Positions 42,302-51,954 of a DNA stretch of 64,000 nt are shown in pieces. The position numbers were made by a program, and so were the translations under genes. The DNA is from CAYNBT01 sp964396025 (GTDB lineage Bacteria > Patescibacteriota > WWE3 > UBA101185 > UBA10185): contig CAYNBT010000002.1 of NCBI GenBank assembly GCA_964396025.1, positions 1-64,000 of the forward strand, written 5' to 3'. Under the pieces are notes generated by a model. The model ran no database searches. It had not been told where the DNA came from and saw only the letters and a program-made list of their open reading frames with translations. Every line of letters starts with the position of its first letter. Position 1 is the stretch's first letter.

Positions 42302-42861
42302 ATTGGTTTGTAAAAAATCATAAGCTCCAAGTCAATCTCAACAAGACCATCTTCAGTAGGAGTAATCACTACAGACTTAATGATACTGGGCCTTTTTTGA
42401 TTCTCGATGCTTTTTACAAGATTTGCGGCATTCTCCCATGTTCCTGTCAATGTTGCGTCAATGTTTGCATTATGCGTGCTTTTGTCTGCTAGAACATTCC
42501 ATGTATCAACAATATACCCTTGATTTGCGGCTTGAGTAACAAAATCAATCAAGTAATCCTGCTCCTGCAAATTATTTGGCATGTATTGGTTAAATTGTTC
42601 TATGGCAGTCAAATTCTTATTATAAGTTTCTAGTAATGTTGAATGTAGTCTAAGTTTTGCTCGTTTGGACATAAGTACCTTGGAAAGCTCGGCTTCGTAT
42701 TTACGATTTTCCAAGTAGTTACCTAAATGAGTCCTGGCGCCGAAAGCTACAAACAAGATGATACACAGACCTATCAAGCTTATGTACATTATCATTTCAC
42801 GTTCCGGTTCTAGTTGAATACGTCTTGTATATTCTGATTCTAGTTTTTTAATAAAGCTCAT
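42298..42861 (-). CDS. PilO-like membrane protein (type IV pilus assembly)
   Basis: 187 residues: a cytoplasmic start, one TM helix (YISLIGLCIILFVAFGA, about residues 26-42), a coiled coil (LENRKYEAELSKVLMSKRAK), then an alpha/beta domain (DYLIDFVTQAANQGYIVDTW, IDATLTGTWENAANLVKSIE, LVEIDLELMIFY) matching the PilO ferredoxin-like fold pattern. With the PilN-like protein it would form the inner-membrane alignment complex of type IV pili. Identification rests on layout and gene order, so moderate. It overlaps both neighbours by 4 bp. Confidence 0.65.
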   Translation of the reverse strand: MSFIKKLESEYTRRIQLEPEREMIMYISLIGLCIILFVAFGARTHLGNYLENRKYEAELSKVLMSKRAKLRLHSTLLETYNKNLTAIEQFNQYMPNNLQEQDYLIDFVTQAANQGYIVDTWNVLADKSTHNANIDATLTGTWENAANLVKSIENQKRPSIIKSVVITPTEDGLVEIDLELMIFYKPI

Positions 42862-43415
42862 TTGAATGTTATTATCATTTCGGAATTATATAAATTTTGC
42901 CCAGAGATAAGGTTTACCTGATCCAGATACACTTCATTAACAGTGTTGTTCTTTAGCATGGAGTCAATAAAGAAAGATATGGCTAATGCGTTTTGTGTCT
43001 CAACGCTGACTGCCACTTCATTGAGATTCGAGCTATTCAGTCCTAGTAGTTTAAATTCAGCATTAGCTTGTTTTAAGATTAGATCGATTTTTGCGCTATG
43101 GGCGTTGCTCTTGGTTCGAGTTTGTAGTTCCTTGTAATATGCAATTCGTTCGATAAGATTGTGTACTTTTGCTTCGTCAAACCCCTTTTGTTTGTAAAGT
43201 TTCTCTATTGATTCAATTCCTTCAAGAGTTCTACGGATGTTCTGATTTGAACGAAATTCCAAGAAAAGAATTAAAAGGAATATGGTTTCGATAGCGATTA
43301 TAGTTATTTTTGTGACTAATATGAGTTTTGAGCGTACACGCAGGGCAACGGGAGCTGTATAGTAACTGCTATTTAGTAAATTTAGGTTTTGATTGTTTGG
43401 TTGGTTTTGTTCCAT
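42858..43415 (-). CDS. PilN-like membrane protein (type IV pilus assembly)
   Basis: 185 residues from the ATG at 43415 (MEQNQPNNQNLNLLNSSYYT), preferred over a TTG at 43436. PilN pattern: a short N-terminal tail with NLNLL (the PilM-binding INLLP-like motif), a TM helix (IIAIETIFLLILFLEF), a coiled coil (EGIESIEKLYKQKGFDEAKV) and an alpha/beta domain. It overlaps the end of rpsT by 47 bp. PilM is not in this window. Confidence 0.62.
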   Translation of the reverse strand: MEQNQPNNQNLNLLNSSYYTAPVALRVRSKLILVTKITIIAIETIFLLILFLEFRSNQNIRRTLEGIESIEKLYKQKGFDEAKVHNLIERIAYYKELQTRTKSNAHSAKIDLILKQANAEFKLLGLNSSNLNEVAVSVETQNALAISFFIDSMLKNNTVNEVYLDQVNLISGQNLYNSEMIITFK

Positions 43416-43677
43416 GGGCAGCAATCTTCTTTGCAAATCTTGCTTTCATTCTACTAGCTTTGTTTTTGTGAATCACCTTTTCTTTTGACGCCTTGTCTAG
43501 TGCTTTTTGCAGCAAAGATTGTTCCTTCATCATATCACCTAACGCACCTTTTTTGGATTCTAATAGATCAAGGAGTGCTTTTGTAGCTGCCTTAATTCTC
43601 CTTCTCCAGAAAAGGTTGTGATCTCGTTTTACTTTTGATTGTCGTTCTGCTTTTGCAGCAGATCTTGTATTTGGCAT
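43369..43677 (-). CDS. rpsT: 30S ribosomal protein bS20
   Basis: 102 residues from the ATG at 43677, giving the standard start MPNTRSAAKAERQSKVKRDH (an upstream frame to 43698 is not needed). The family's three-helix, Lys/Arg-rich pattern continues with VIHKNKASRMKARFAKKI; the C-terminal KPTKQSKPKFTK tail is somewhat long. It binds 16S rRNA 5' and 3' minor domains. It is divergent from murJ. The pilus-type genes downstream overlap its 3' end, an unusual operon. Confidence 0.95.
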   Translation of the reverse strand: MPNTRSAAKAERQSKVKRDHNLFWRRRIKAATKALLDLLESKKGALGDMMKEQSLLQKALDKASKEKVIHKNKASRMKARFAKKIAAHGTKPTKQSKPKFTK

Positions 43678-43724
43678 AAGACGCACGTATGATACCATAT
43701 GATTTCAAGAATTGAAAACACTTT

Positions 43725-45374
43725 ATGGTGGCATCCGCAATAAAAACTAGCAAAAAATTTCTTTTTAGCACTCAGAATACTATCATTTCGGCAGCTTTTA
43801 TCATAGCGGTTACTTATGCTGCATCGGCCTTTTTGGGCTTGGTACGGGCTAGAATGCTTGCTCATTATTTTGGTGCTACAGACGTGTTAGGGGTCTTTTA
43901 TACCGCAGACAGAATCCCTAGCCTCATTTATTCCGTACTTGTTGCAGGTACTTTATCTACAATTTTTATTCCTGTTTTTACCGAAACGTTAAAGAAAGAC
44001 AAAGAAGCAGCATGGGAAGTGGCGTCCTCCATACTCATGTTTTGCCTAGCTGTTTTCCTTATTATTTCCCTGTTCCTGTTCGTATACGCCGGTAAAGTTA
44101 TAGCAGGTTTGTCTTTGGGTAAATTTACTTCAGAAGAAGTTTTATTAGGCAGCAGTCTACTAAGAATCATGCTTATTGCCCAAGTAATCCTGGTTGTTAG
44201 CAGTTTCTTTTCAAGTGTTTTGCAATCGTTAAGATTTTTTCTGATACCCGCACTCTCACCTGTTTTTTACAACTTGGGCATGATTCTTGGTCTAGTTTAC
44301 TTTTATAAATCGTATGGTATCTACGCACCGGCTTTGGGGGTTGTCCTAGGTGCGTTACTCCATCTGTTTATTCAACTACCTTTGTTACGCAAAGTTAATT
44401 TTCGTTTTAGGTTTGTACCAAACTTATTCTCAACATATATCAAAGATTACACAGGGCTTTTTTTGCCCAGAATTTTAGGTTCTTTGTTGGTCCAGGTATC
44501 CTTTGTTATCAGCAACTCTTTGGCAATTTTAGTCTCTACATCATCAGTCGTGATATTTAAGTTTGCCAATCAACTGGAGGCGTTTCCCGTATTGTTGTTT
44601 GGTTCATCGATAGCTGCTGCTGCATTGCCTACTCTTTCTTTTGAATCAGGAGAAAAAGATAAGGAGAAATTTAAAAATACCTTTGTTACATCCTTGCATC
44701 AAATGTTGTTTCTGGTAATTCCTGCGAGCGTAATATTTTTAGTTTTGAGGGTGCCTGTGATTCGTTTAATTTATGGAGTAGCGAACTTTTCTTGGGATGC
44801 AACTATTCAAACATCTTACACCTTGGCTTTCTTTAGTCTTTCTATGTTTTCGCAGAGCTCACTGTACCTTTTGAATAGGGCTTTCTTCGCCCTTAAAGAT
44901 ACGGCTACACCACTAAAGATCAATGCCTTAAGTGTGTTGTTTGGTTCTGCAACCGCATTCGTGCTCGTTAAGTATTTTGAATTGGGTGTGTGGTCACTTG
45001 CGTTTGCGTATTCTCTAGCCTCTATCGCTGAATTTTTTGTGCTCACATATCTTTTAGATAAGAAAGTTGGAGGATTTGGGTATGATAGCTTGGTGAAACC
45101 ATTTGTTAAAATCAGCTATGCCGCGGTTTTTATGGGAATGTCTTTGTATTTACCCATGAAGTTCTTAGATATTGCGGTTTTTGATACCACCAAAACATTA
45201 AGTTTACTGATGCTTACTGTGATCGCCGGCATTGCTGGTATGATATCCTACTTGCTATTTACATGGTTGTTAAAAGTTGAGGAGATAGCATTGTTGTATA
45301 AACTGTTAGGAAAGTTGAGTATTAGACCAGCCATTCAAAATCATCCACCTACTTCAGCTAGTGAACAGGCCTAA
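43725..45374 (+). CDS. murJ: lipid II flippase MurJ/MviN
   Basis: 549 residues, about 14 TM helices. Hallmarks: FLGLVRARMLAHYFGATDVL, YTADRIPSLIYSVLVAGTLS, IFIPVFTETLKKDKE, a central GSSIAAAALPTLSFESG and TLAFFSLSMFSQSSLYLLNR followed by AFFALKDTATPLKI. It flips the peptidoglycan precursor to the outer face of the membrane. The window therefore has late wall steps (murJ, FemAB, carboxypeptidase). The start at 43725 has no SD. Confidence 0.95.
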   Translation: MVASAIKTSKKFLFSTQNTIISAAFIIAVTYAASAFLGLVRARMLAHYFGATDVLGVFYTADRIPSLIYSVLVAGTLSTIFIPVFTETLKKDKEAAWEVASSILMFCLAVFLIISLFLFVYAGKVIAGLSLGKFTSEEVLLGSSLLRIMLIAQVILVVSSFFSSVLQSLRFFLIPALSPVFYNLGMILGLVYFYKSYGIYAPALGVVLGALLHLFIQLPLLRKVNFRFRFVPNLFSTYIKDYTGLFLPRILGSLLVQVSFVISNSLAILVSTSSVVIFKFANQLEAFPVLLFGSSIAAAALPTLSFESGEKDKEKFKNTFVTSLHQMLFLVIPASVIFLVLRVPVIRLIYGVANFSWDATIQTSYTLAFFSLSMFSQSSLYLLNRAFFALKDTATPLKINALSVLFGSATAFVLVKYFELGVWSLAFAYSLASIAEFFVLTYLLDKKVGGFGYDSLVKPFVKISYAAVFMGMSLYLPMKFLDIAVFDTTKTLSLLMLTVIAGIAGMISYLLFTWLLKVEEIALLYKLLGKLSIRPAIQNHPPTSASEQA

Positions 45375-45413
45375 TTGCTGTCAGAATCTTCATTCTGATG
45401 TTAAAATCCCGCT

Positions 45414-47228
45414 ATGTCATTTGTGTGTGATAAAAACAAAATTAGAAATTTTTGCATAATAGCCCATATTGATCATGGAAAATCCACTTTAGCAGACAGA
45501 TTTTTGGAGCTTACCCATACTGTAGAAAAACGTAAGTTGGTATCACAGCAGTTAGATAGTATGGAGTTGGAGAGAGAACGTGGTATCACAATAAAACTTA
45601 AGGCAGTTCGCATGGCGTATGAGCATAATCACGAACACTATCAATTAAATCTCATTGATACTCCGGGCCATGTTGATTTTTCGTATGAGGTTTCACGTTC
45701 TTTGGCTGCCTGTGAAGGCGCAATTCTGGTGGTGGACGCTAGCCAAGGTATTGAAGCCCAGACAGTATCCAACGTGTACAAAGCAATGGAAGCCAATCTA
45801 ACAATAATCCCCGTTTTGAACAAAGTGGATCTTCCAAATGCGAATGTTGAACATGTAACAAGAGATGTGGTTAAGACATTTGGTTTTAAGGAAGAAGAAA
45901 TTTTGCAAGTATCGGCCAAGACCGGACTCGGTTTGGAAGCCCTGTTCCAGGCAGTTATTGAACGTATACCTGCTCCGGATGGTATTACTGAAGCGCCCCT
46001 CAGAGCACTGATCTTTGATACATACTACGATGATTTCTTAGGCGTTGTTGCCATGGTAAAAATTGAAGACGGAAGTATCAAGCATAAAGACGTATTAGCA
46101 CGAGAAAAAATTAAATTTTTGGCCACACAAGCGATTTCGGTACCAGAGGAAATTGGCATTTTGATTCCTACTCGCTCAAAAATCCCTGAACTCAGTGCTG
46201 GTGAAGTTGGTTACATTGCTACTGGTCTCAAAGACATTCATAAAGTCAAGGTTGGGGACACAATCTCATTTGCAAAAGACTCTGTAGAAGCCCTACATGG
46301 ATACAAAGAAGTAAAGCCTTTTGTGTTTGTATCCATTTATCCTATTGATACAGCAAAGTTTCCGGATTTACGCGAAGCGCTTGAAAAACTTTCTTTGTCG
46401 GATTCCTCGCTAGCTTTTGAGCCTGAAAGCAGTTCGGCTTTAGGTTTTGGCTTCAGATGTGGGTTTTTGGGATTACTTCACGCAGACATTGTTCAAGAAC
46501 GTTTGGAGCGAGAGTACGACTTGGACCTGATCTCAACTACACCTACAGTTGAATATAAAGTGTACCTAACGGATGGTTCGGTAGTTCCTATCAAGACAGC
46601 GTCTGCGCTTCCGGAAGTAACCAAAATCGATGAAGTGCATGAACCATGGATTTTGCTTCATATTGTTACCCCTGCTACATACACCGGTGGAATCATAACT
46701 TTGTGCGAAAAAAGACGAGGCGAGCTCAAAAAGATGGAGTATCCAACCGAAGACAAAGTAATATTTTCTTACGAAATTCCTCTTTCGGAACTGATTCACA
46801 ACTTTTTTGACGAATTGAAAACAATTTCTTCGGGCTTTGCAAGCCTTGATTATGAGCTTTTGGAATACAGGAAAGCAGATGTGGTTAAATTGGATATTCT
46901 TGTTCATGGGGACGTAGTAGCGCCTCTTTCTCAAATTGTTTTAAAAGCTACTGCGGCTGAAACAGGCAAGAAGGTGTTGGCAAAACTCAAAGATACTATT
47001 CCAAAACAGCAGTTCAAAGTTGCATTGCAGGCTGCAATCGGTGGCAAGATTGTGGCTAGAGAAGATATATCAAGTGTTGGGAAAAACGTGCTTGCTAAGA
47101 TGTCTGGGGGCCATAGAGAACGAAAGGATAAGTTATTGGAGAAACAACGAAAAGGCAAAGAGCGCCTTAAGCGCGTAGGTAAAATAGACATTCCCCAAGA
47201 CGCTTTTAGAGAAATTCTAAAAACTTAG
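45414..47228 (+). CDS. lepA: elongation factor 4 (LepA)
   Basis: 604 residues, full length. G domain: NFCIIAHIDHGKSTLADRFL (G1), RERGITIKLKAVRM (G2), DTPGHVDFSYEV (G3), NKVDLPNA (G4) and SAKTGLG (G5). The LepA-specific C-terminal domain includes VGKIDIPQDAFREIL after KMSGGHRERKDKLLEKQRKG. It acts on stalled or misplaced ribosomes and in 30S biogenesis. TAAAAT (45402-45407) is 6 nt before the ATG. It precedes hrcA by 42 nt; lepA-hrcA-grpE order is common in Firmicutes-like genomes. Confidence 0.97.
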   Translation: MSFVCDKNKIRNFCIIAHIDHGKSTLADRFLELTHTVEKRKLVSQQLDSMELERERGITIKLKAVRMAYEHNHEHYQLNLIDTPGHVDFSYEVSRSLAACEGAILVVDASQGIEAQTVSNVYKAMEANLTIIPVLNKVDLPNANVEHVTRDVVKTFGFKEEEILQVSAKTGLGLEALFQAVIERIPAPDGITEAPLRALIFDTYYDDFLGVVAMVKIEDGSIKHKDVLAREKIKFLATQAISVPEEIGILIPTRSKIPELSAGEVGYIATGLKDIHKVKVGDTISFAKDSVEALHGYKEVKPFVFVSIYPIDTAKFPDLREALEKLSLSDSSLAFEPESSSALGFGFRCGFLGLLHADIVQERLEREYDLDLISTTPTVEYKVYLTDGSVVPIKTASALPEVTKIDEVHEPWILLHIVTPATYTGGIITLCEKRRGELKKMEYPTEDKVIFSYEIPLSELIHNFFDELKTISSGFASLDYELLEYRKADVVKLDILVHGDVVAPLSQIVLKATAAETGKKVLAKLKDTIPKQQFKVALQAAIGGKIVAREDISSVGKNVLAKMSGGHRERKDKLLEKQRKGKERLKRVGKIDIPQDAFREILKT

Positions 47229-47231
47229 ATA

Positions 47232-47267
47232 TTGACACTTCTAGCACTCTTGGTATATTAGTGATAA
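47232..47267 (+). promoter_or_regulatory. CIRCE operator and promoter of hrcA-grpE-dnaK-dnaJ
   Basis: CTAGCACTC (47241-47249), 9 nt, TAGTGATAA (47259-47267): CIRCE with one and two mismatches. TTGACA (47232-47237)-N16-TATATT (47254-47259) overlaps it; the right arm ends 3 nt before the ATG. Confidence 0.85.
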
Positions 47268-47270
47268 CGT

Positions 47271-47993
47271 ATGCTAACCGACAGACAGATAGAGCTATTA
47301 GAAGCCATTATAAATGAATACTTAGATACCTCGGAGCCTGTGGGTTCGAGTTCATTAGTGAAGAAATACAGGATCAAATGTTCTGCGGCCACAGTAAGGA
47401 ATGAAATGGCGCGGCTATTTGATCAAGGCTTTTTGAATATGCTTCACACGTCTTCTGGTAGAGTACCTACATCCCGTGCTTACAGATTTTTTCTAGAAAA
47501 ATTGGTGCACGAAGACGAAATGCCTGTTTTGCAAGAAGTAGCTATTAAACAGCGTCTTTGGAGTCATAGATATAATTTTGAGCATTTATTGCGTGAGGCT
47601 ACCTTGGCCTTGGCAGATGTAACCAAGATGTTGGTATTCGCTACGTCCGAAAATTCTTATGTTGTGCACGCTGGTGCTGTGCATGTGCTGGATTATGCCG
47701 AGTTTTGGGATATTGAAACAGCTAAGTCTGTTTTTCATCTTATGGACCGATATGAGCTTTTAGAACGCGTTTTTAATAAAATTCCCCACGGTGGGCGTGT
47801 GAAGGTTCTTATTGGAGATGAAATAGGCAATGAGCATATGTCCAATTGCAGCGTAGCTTTTGCTGGGTATCAAGTGGGGAATAGGGTAGGTAACATAGGT
47901 ATAATTGGGCCTTCTAGGATGCAGTATTCATCTATATTACCGGCACTTAAATATACAACATCATTAGTGGAAGAACTTGGAGGCAGCTGGTAA
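47271..47993 (+). CDS. hrcA: heat-inducible transcription repressor HrcA, short
   Basis: 240 residues; typical HrcA has about 340. The winged-helix part is standard: LTDRQIELLEAIINEYLDTS, EPVGSSSLVKKYRIKCSAAT, VRNEMARLFDQGFLNMLHTS and SGRVPTSRAYRFFLEKL. The GAF-like and dimerisation parts are shortened, but the end (NRVGNIGIIGPSRMQYSSIL) is the normal HrcA C-terminus, so it is an internally shortened protein and not a truncated one. It represses genes behind CIRCE; three CIRCE sites are in the window, including its own. Confidence 0.94.
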   Translation: MLTDRQIELLEAIINEYLDTSEPVGSSSLVKKYRIKCSAATVRNEMARLFDQGFLNMLHTSSGRVPTSRAYRFFLEKLVHEDEMPVLQEVAIKQRLWSHRYNFEHLLREATLALADVTKMLVFATSENSYVVHAGAVHVLDYAEFWDIETAKSVFHLMDRYELLERVFNKIPHGGRVKVLIGDEIGNEHMSNCSVAFAGYQVGNRVGNIGIIGPSRMQYSSILPALKYTTSLVEELGGSW

Positions 47994-48442
47994 TGGATAC
48001 GCAGGATATGGAGGTTTTGCAACAGCAGGTTGCCGATCTAGAAAATAATTGGAAGCGTGCCCTCGCAGACTATGCAAATCTTCAAAAAAGGATGTATGAG
48101 GAACGCAGTGATTTAGTGAAGTTTGCTAATTCAAGTTTAATTGCCAAGATTCTCCCTGTTTTAGACAATCTGGAGCTTGTGCAAAAACATAGCAAAGATT
48201 TAGGGTTAGATATGATCATCAAAGATCTTAGGCAAACCTTACTAGAAGAAGGCGTAGAAGAAATTTTGGTTGAGGGAAAGGATTTTGATTCGTTTCTTAT
48301 GGATGCAATAGATTCAGTAGAGGGCCCAAAAGACAAGATCATGGAAGTAGTTCAAAAAGGATATTTATTAAAAGGTAAAGTTTTAAGACCGGCTCGCGTA
48401 AAAGTTGGTCGAGGGGAAGAAACCCTCAAGGAGGAAAATTAA
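47993..48442 (+). CDS. grpE: nucleotide exchange factor GrpE
   Basis: 149 residues. A coiled-coil first half ([39 protein letters not shown]) and the beta-rich head with [13 protein letters not shown] and [20 protein letters not shown]. The N-terminal tail of longer GrpE proteins is absent. It releases ADP from DnaK. The ATG overlaps the hrcA stop by 1 nt. Fewer than 10 bp separate it from dnaK, whose SD lies in its last codons. Confidence 0.95.
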   Translation: MDTQDMEVLQQQVADLENNWKRALADYANLQKRMYEERSDLVKFANSSLIAKILPVLDNLELVQKHSKDLGLDMIIKDLRQTLLEEGVEEILVEGKDFDSFLMDAIDSVEGPKDKIMEVVQKGYLLKGKVLRPARVKVGRGEETLKEEN

Positions 48443-48443
48443 T

Positions 48444-50336
48444 ATGGCAAAAATTATAGGAATAGATTTAGGTACAACAAATAGTGCAATGTCAGTAATG
48501 GAGGGGGGTCAGGTTAAGGTAATACCAAACCACGAAGGTGCAAACACCACACCGTCTATTGTGACCATTGGAACAAATGAATTGGTTGGAGTGACTGCAA
48601 AAAGACAGCAAGTTGTAAATCCAAAAAACACAATCTTTAGCGTAAAGCGCTTAATGGGAAGGAGATATTCCGATCCAGAGGTACAGAAGGTGAAGAAAGA
48701 TGTTCCCTACGCAGTTGTGGAAGGTCCCAACGGTGTTGCATGCGTAGAGATAGATGGACGTGCTTACACCCCACAAGAAATCTCAGCAAAAATTCTAATA
48801 AAACTAAAACAAGACGCAGAAAAATATCTAGGCCAACCCGTTACCGAAGCCGTGATTACCGTTCCTGCGTACTTTGACGACTCTCAAAGAACGGCCACAA
48901 AAGAAGCTGGTAAAATTGCCGGCTTAGAGGTTAAGAGAATCATCAACGAACCTACTGCCGCAGCATTGGCTTATGGTTTAGACAAAAAACACAATCAAAA
49001 AATTGCAGTGTACGATTTGGGTGGTGGTACCTTTGACGTTTCTATTTTGGAGATTGGCGAAGGCGTTTTTGAAGTAAAAGCAACTAATGGTGATACTCAC
49101 CTTGGAGGTGATGATTTTGATCAAAAAATTATAAATTGGATGATTGAGGAATTTAAGAAAGATCAAGGTGTTGATCTTTCTGCAGACAAGCAAGCATTGC
49201 AACGTCTTAAAGACGCTGGTGAGCGCGCTAAGATCGAACTTTCATCTGCAATGGAAACCGAAATAAGCATCCCTTTTATAACAGCTGATGCAACCGGCCC
49301 AAAGCATCTTAGCTACAAACTTACCAGAGCAAAACTAGAACAATTGGTGGAAGATTTGGTAAGACGCACTATTATTCCAATGGAAAATGCTCTTAAGGAT
49401 GCAGGAATCTCCAAGTCTGATATTGCAGAAGTAATCATGGTTGGCGGAATGACTAGAATGCCTAAAGTGACCGAGGTTGTAAAAGACTTTTTTGGCAAGG
49501 AACCTCATAAAGGTGTTAACCCTGACGAAGTTGTGGCCATTGGAGCTGCTATTCAAGGTGGGGTTTTGGGTGGCGACGTAAAAGACGTTTTGCTTTTGGA
49601 TGTTACTCCGCTAACTTTAGGACTTGAAACACTTGGTGGTGTAAGCACGCCATTGATTAAACGAAATACTACAATACCTACCTCGGCATCTCAGGTGTTT
49701 AGTACAGCCGCAGATAACCAGACGAGTGTTGAGATTAATGTGTTGCAAGGAGAGCGCGAAATGGCTGGCGATAACAAATCACTTGGTAGATTTATATTGG
49801 ACGGAATTCCTCCATCTCCTAGAGGCGTACCTCAGGTTGAAGTTAAGTTTGATATTGATGCTAACGGGATCTTACATGTTTCTGCAAAAGATAAGGCTTC
49901 GGGTAAAGAACAAAAGATTACTATTCAGGGCGGTACAGGGCTAGACAAAGATCAAGTCGAAAAAATGGTCCGTGAAGCAGAATCTCACGCTGATGCTGAC
50001 AAAAAGAAAAAGGCTGAAGTTGAAGCAAGAAACCTAGCAGACAATCTTTGCTATACGGGTGAAAAAGCTCTTAAGGAGGCGGGGGACAAGGTTCCTGCAG
50101 ATCTTAAGGCCGATATTGAATCCAAAATCAAAGATGTTCGTGACAACCTACATACTGCATCTGTGGATGAATTAAAAACCAAGACACAGGTATTATCTGA
50201 TGCGTTGCAAAAGATCGGCCAGTTAATGTACGAACAGCCTCAAGCAGGACAAGCGGGTGGAACTGATTCCAGTAAGACTTCAGACGATAAAAAAGAAAAT
50301 CCTAGTGAACCCGTTGAAGGTGAAGTTGTAGAATAG
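48444..50336 (+). CDS. dnaK: chaperone DnaK (Hsp70)
   Basis: 630 residues, full length. [20 protein letters not shown] starts the ATPase domain; [32 protein letters not shown] and [13 protein letters not shown] complete it. The substrate domain has [17 protein letters not shown]; the lid is a helical tail ending in [11 protein letters not shown]. The SD AAGGAGG (48428-48434) and 9-nt spacing fix the start at 48444, not at the in-frame 48405. It is in one operon with hrcA, grpE and dnaJ. Confidence 0.98.
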   Translation: MAKIIGIDLGTTNSAMSVMEGGQVKVIPNHEGANTTPSIVTIGTNELVGVTAKRQQVVNPKNTIFSVKRLMGRRYSDPEVQKVKKDVPYAVVEGPNGVACVEIDGRAYTPQEISAKILIKLKQDAEKYLGQPVTEAVITVPAYFDDSQRTATKEAGKIAGLEVKRIINEPTAAALAYGLDKKHNQKIAVYDLGGGTFDVSILEIGEGVFEVKATNGDTHLGGDDFDQKIINWMIEEFKKDQGVDLSADKQALQRLKDAGERAKIELSSAMETEISIPFITADATGPKHLSYKLTRAKLEQLVEDLVRRTIIPMENALKDAGISKSDIAEVIMVGGMTRMPKVTEVVKDFFGKEPHKGVNPDEVVAIGAAIQGGVLGGDVKDVLLLDVTPLTLGLETLGGVSTPLIKRNTTIPTSASQVFSTAADNQTSVEINVLQGEREMAGDNKSLGRFILDGIPPSPRGVPQVEVKFDIDANGILHVSAKDKASGKEQKITIQGGTGLDKDQVEKMVREAESHADADKKKKAEVEARNLADNLCYTGEKALKEAGDKVPADLKADIESKIKDVRDNLHTASVDELKTKTQVLSDALQKIGQLMYEQPQAGQAGGTDSSKTSDDKKENPSEPVEGEVVE

Positions 50337-50345
50337 GAGCTTTTT

Positions 50346-51269
50346 ATGGCCTCCGAAAAAAACTACTACGATATCTTGGGAGTTTCTAAAACCGCCACAC
50401 CTGACGAAATAAAAAAAGCCTATCGAAATATGGCTCGCGAACACCATCCTGACATGGTCAAGGATGGTGCAAAGCATACCGCCGAGCAGCGCTTTAAAGA
50501 GATAAATGAAGCCTACCAAGTTTTGAGTGATCCAGAAAAGAAGCGTATGTACGATCAGTTTGGCAGCGCAGGACCTAATGCTGGCCCATCCGGATTTGGT
50601 GGTGGCGCAGGTGGTCAGTGGGGACCTTTTAGCTATTCATATACAACCCAAGGCAACAACGGCTTTGGTGATTTTGATCCATTTGATGTATTTGCTGAGG
50701 TTTTTGGGTCTCGTGGCTTTGGTGGAAGAGGCCGAGCTCCTCAAAAAGGAAAAAATCTTTACTACGAAATGCATTTGGAGTTTGTTGATGCGCTAAGAGG
50801 GTTTGAACGCGAGGTTCAAACCGAAAGCGGTAGGGTTAAAGTGAAGGTTCCCGCGGGAGTCAGAGATGGCACCGAAATGCGTTTTCCCGGAAAAGGTATG
50901 CCTGGACCAAACAATTTACCGGCAGGTGATTTGTTTCTTACCTTTAGAGTTAGAATTCCAAGAGAGTTTCAGGTTTTGGGGAACAGCTTGGGTGTAGCTT
51001 TGGAGTTGCCATACGTTCAAGCCGTACTTGGGGATACTGTTGAAGTGCCCGTGGTGGATACTAGTTCTAAAAACGGCGTAGGTACAGCAAAGCTAAAGAT
51101 TCCTGCTGGGACTCAGCATGGGGCCCAATTTAGATTAAGAGGAAAAGGTTTGCCGATTGTAAATTCCTCGAGTACAGGTGATGTGATAGTTCAAGTTTTT
51201 ATCACGATTCCAACTAAATTGTCTAGGGAACAAAAAAAGCTTTTGGAAGAACTAAAAAAGCTGGATTAG
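50346..51269 (+). CDS. dnaJ: DnaJ-family co-chaperone, type II (no zinc finger)
   Basis: 307 residues. J domain with NYYDILGVSKTATPDEIKKA and the HPD loop (REHHPDMVKDG), a Gly/Phe-rich segment (GPNAGPSGFGGGAGG), then two C-terminal beta domains (VKVKVPAGVRDGTEMRFPGK, TAKLKIPAGTQHGAQFRLRG). The four CxxCxGxG repeats of classical DnaJ are absent, so it is of the CbpA class. It stimulates the DnaK ATPase. It follows dnaK by 9 nt; its position as the only J protein here suggests that it is the main DnaK partner. Confidence 0.95.
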   Translation: MASEKNYYDILGVSKTATPDEIKKAYRNMAREHHPDMVKDGAKHTAEQRFKEINEAYQVLSDPEKKRMYDQFGSAGPNAGPSGFGGGAGGQWGPFSYSYTTQGNNGFGDFDPFDVFAEVFGSRGFGGRGRAPQKGKNLYYEMHLEFVDALRGFEREVQTESGRVKVKVPAGVRDGTEMRFPGKGMPGPNNLPAGDLFLTFRVRIPREFQVLGNSLGVALELPYVQAVLGDTVEVPVVDTSSKNGVGTAKLKIPAGTQHGAQFRLRGKGLPIVNSSSTGDVIVQVFITIPTKLSREQKKLLEELKKLD

Positions 51270-51294
51270 CATGTTCCCATACACCTCCAGCTTT
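51257..51294 (-). terminator. terminator between dnaJ and the 194-aa gene
   Basis: AAAGCTGGA (51257-51265) pairs with TCCAGCTTT (51286-51294) over a 20-nt loop. On the minus strand it is followed by a run of seven T, so it serves the minus gene best. Confidence 0.65.
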
Positions 51295-51298
51295 CTAC

Positions 51299-51883
51299 TT
51301 ATTTGTTCATATATTGATTTATCAATTCTATTGTAACAATGTCCCCGGCTTTGGCAGGTACCCTAAACAAAGTGTTTTCAACCGTACCCATAATAAAACC
51401 TTCAATGATAAGTGTTCTGTAATCATAAGATTCTGTGTCCGTACTGTAGGCTACACCAAAATCCTGCGTTCCCCAGAGAACCAACTTTCCTGTAGTTAGT
51501 GGTTTTAATAAACGCACAATTGCATAACTAGGGGAAGTTGGTGCGCTAAGAAGAGCTGCCTCACCGTCCAACAACACAGTTCCTGCGGCGCTGATAGTCA
51601 TAAGATAAGTATGTTCCGGCTTTAGCTTGGGGAAACTAAAACCTCTGAGTTGATAGTACCCAAGAACACTCTTGTCCTTTGCTAGCGGTATAGTATAAAT
51701 CATTCCCTGGGTTGTGTAGTCAACGGATTGGCCAACGAATGCAGGGGCGATTTCACCCGGTGTTGGAACATAGTTGATTGTGACTATTAGATCCTTCTTT
51801 GTGAGTTGCCATGTTACAACGCTGATTGTTAAGAGAATTGCCAGTATAAGACCTACCAAGATAACGTAACTAGTGTATTTCAC
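51299..51883 (-). CDS. membrane-anchored extracytoplasmic protein, hypothetical
   Basis: 194 residues from a GTG at 51883 with GAGGTGA (SD-like) upstream. TM anchor YVILVGLILAILLTISVVTW (residues 5-24), then a beta-rich external domain (TINYVPTPGEIAPAFVGQSV, YTIPLAKDKSVLGYYQLRGF, LYDGEAALLSAPTSP-like stretch, RVPAKAGDIVTIELINQY). No family is recognised. It has its own terminator and is not part of the dnaK operon. Confidence 0.65.
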   Translation of the reverse strand: MKYTSYVILVGLILAILLTISVVTWQLTKKDLIVTINYVPTPGEIAPAFVGQSVDYTTQGMIYTIPLAKDKSVLGYYQLRGFSFPKLKPEHTYLMTISAAGTVLLDGEAALLSAPTSPSYAIVRLLKPLTTGKLVLWGTQDFGVAYSTDTESYDYRTLIIEGFIMGTVENTLFRVPAKAGDIVTIELINQYMNK

Positions 51884-51954
51884 ATTTCACCTCTTCGTAT
51901 AGATGTTTTGTGTGATATTAGGGGGTTATATAACGATTGTCAAATGCTATGAGT

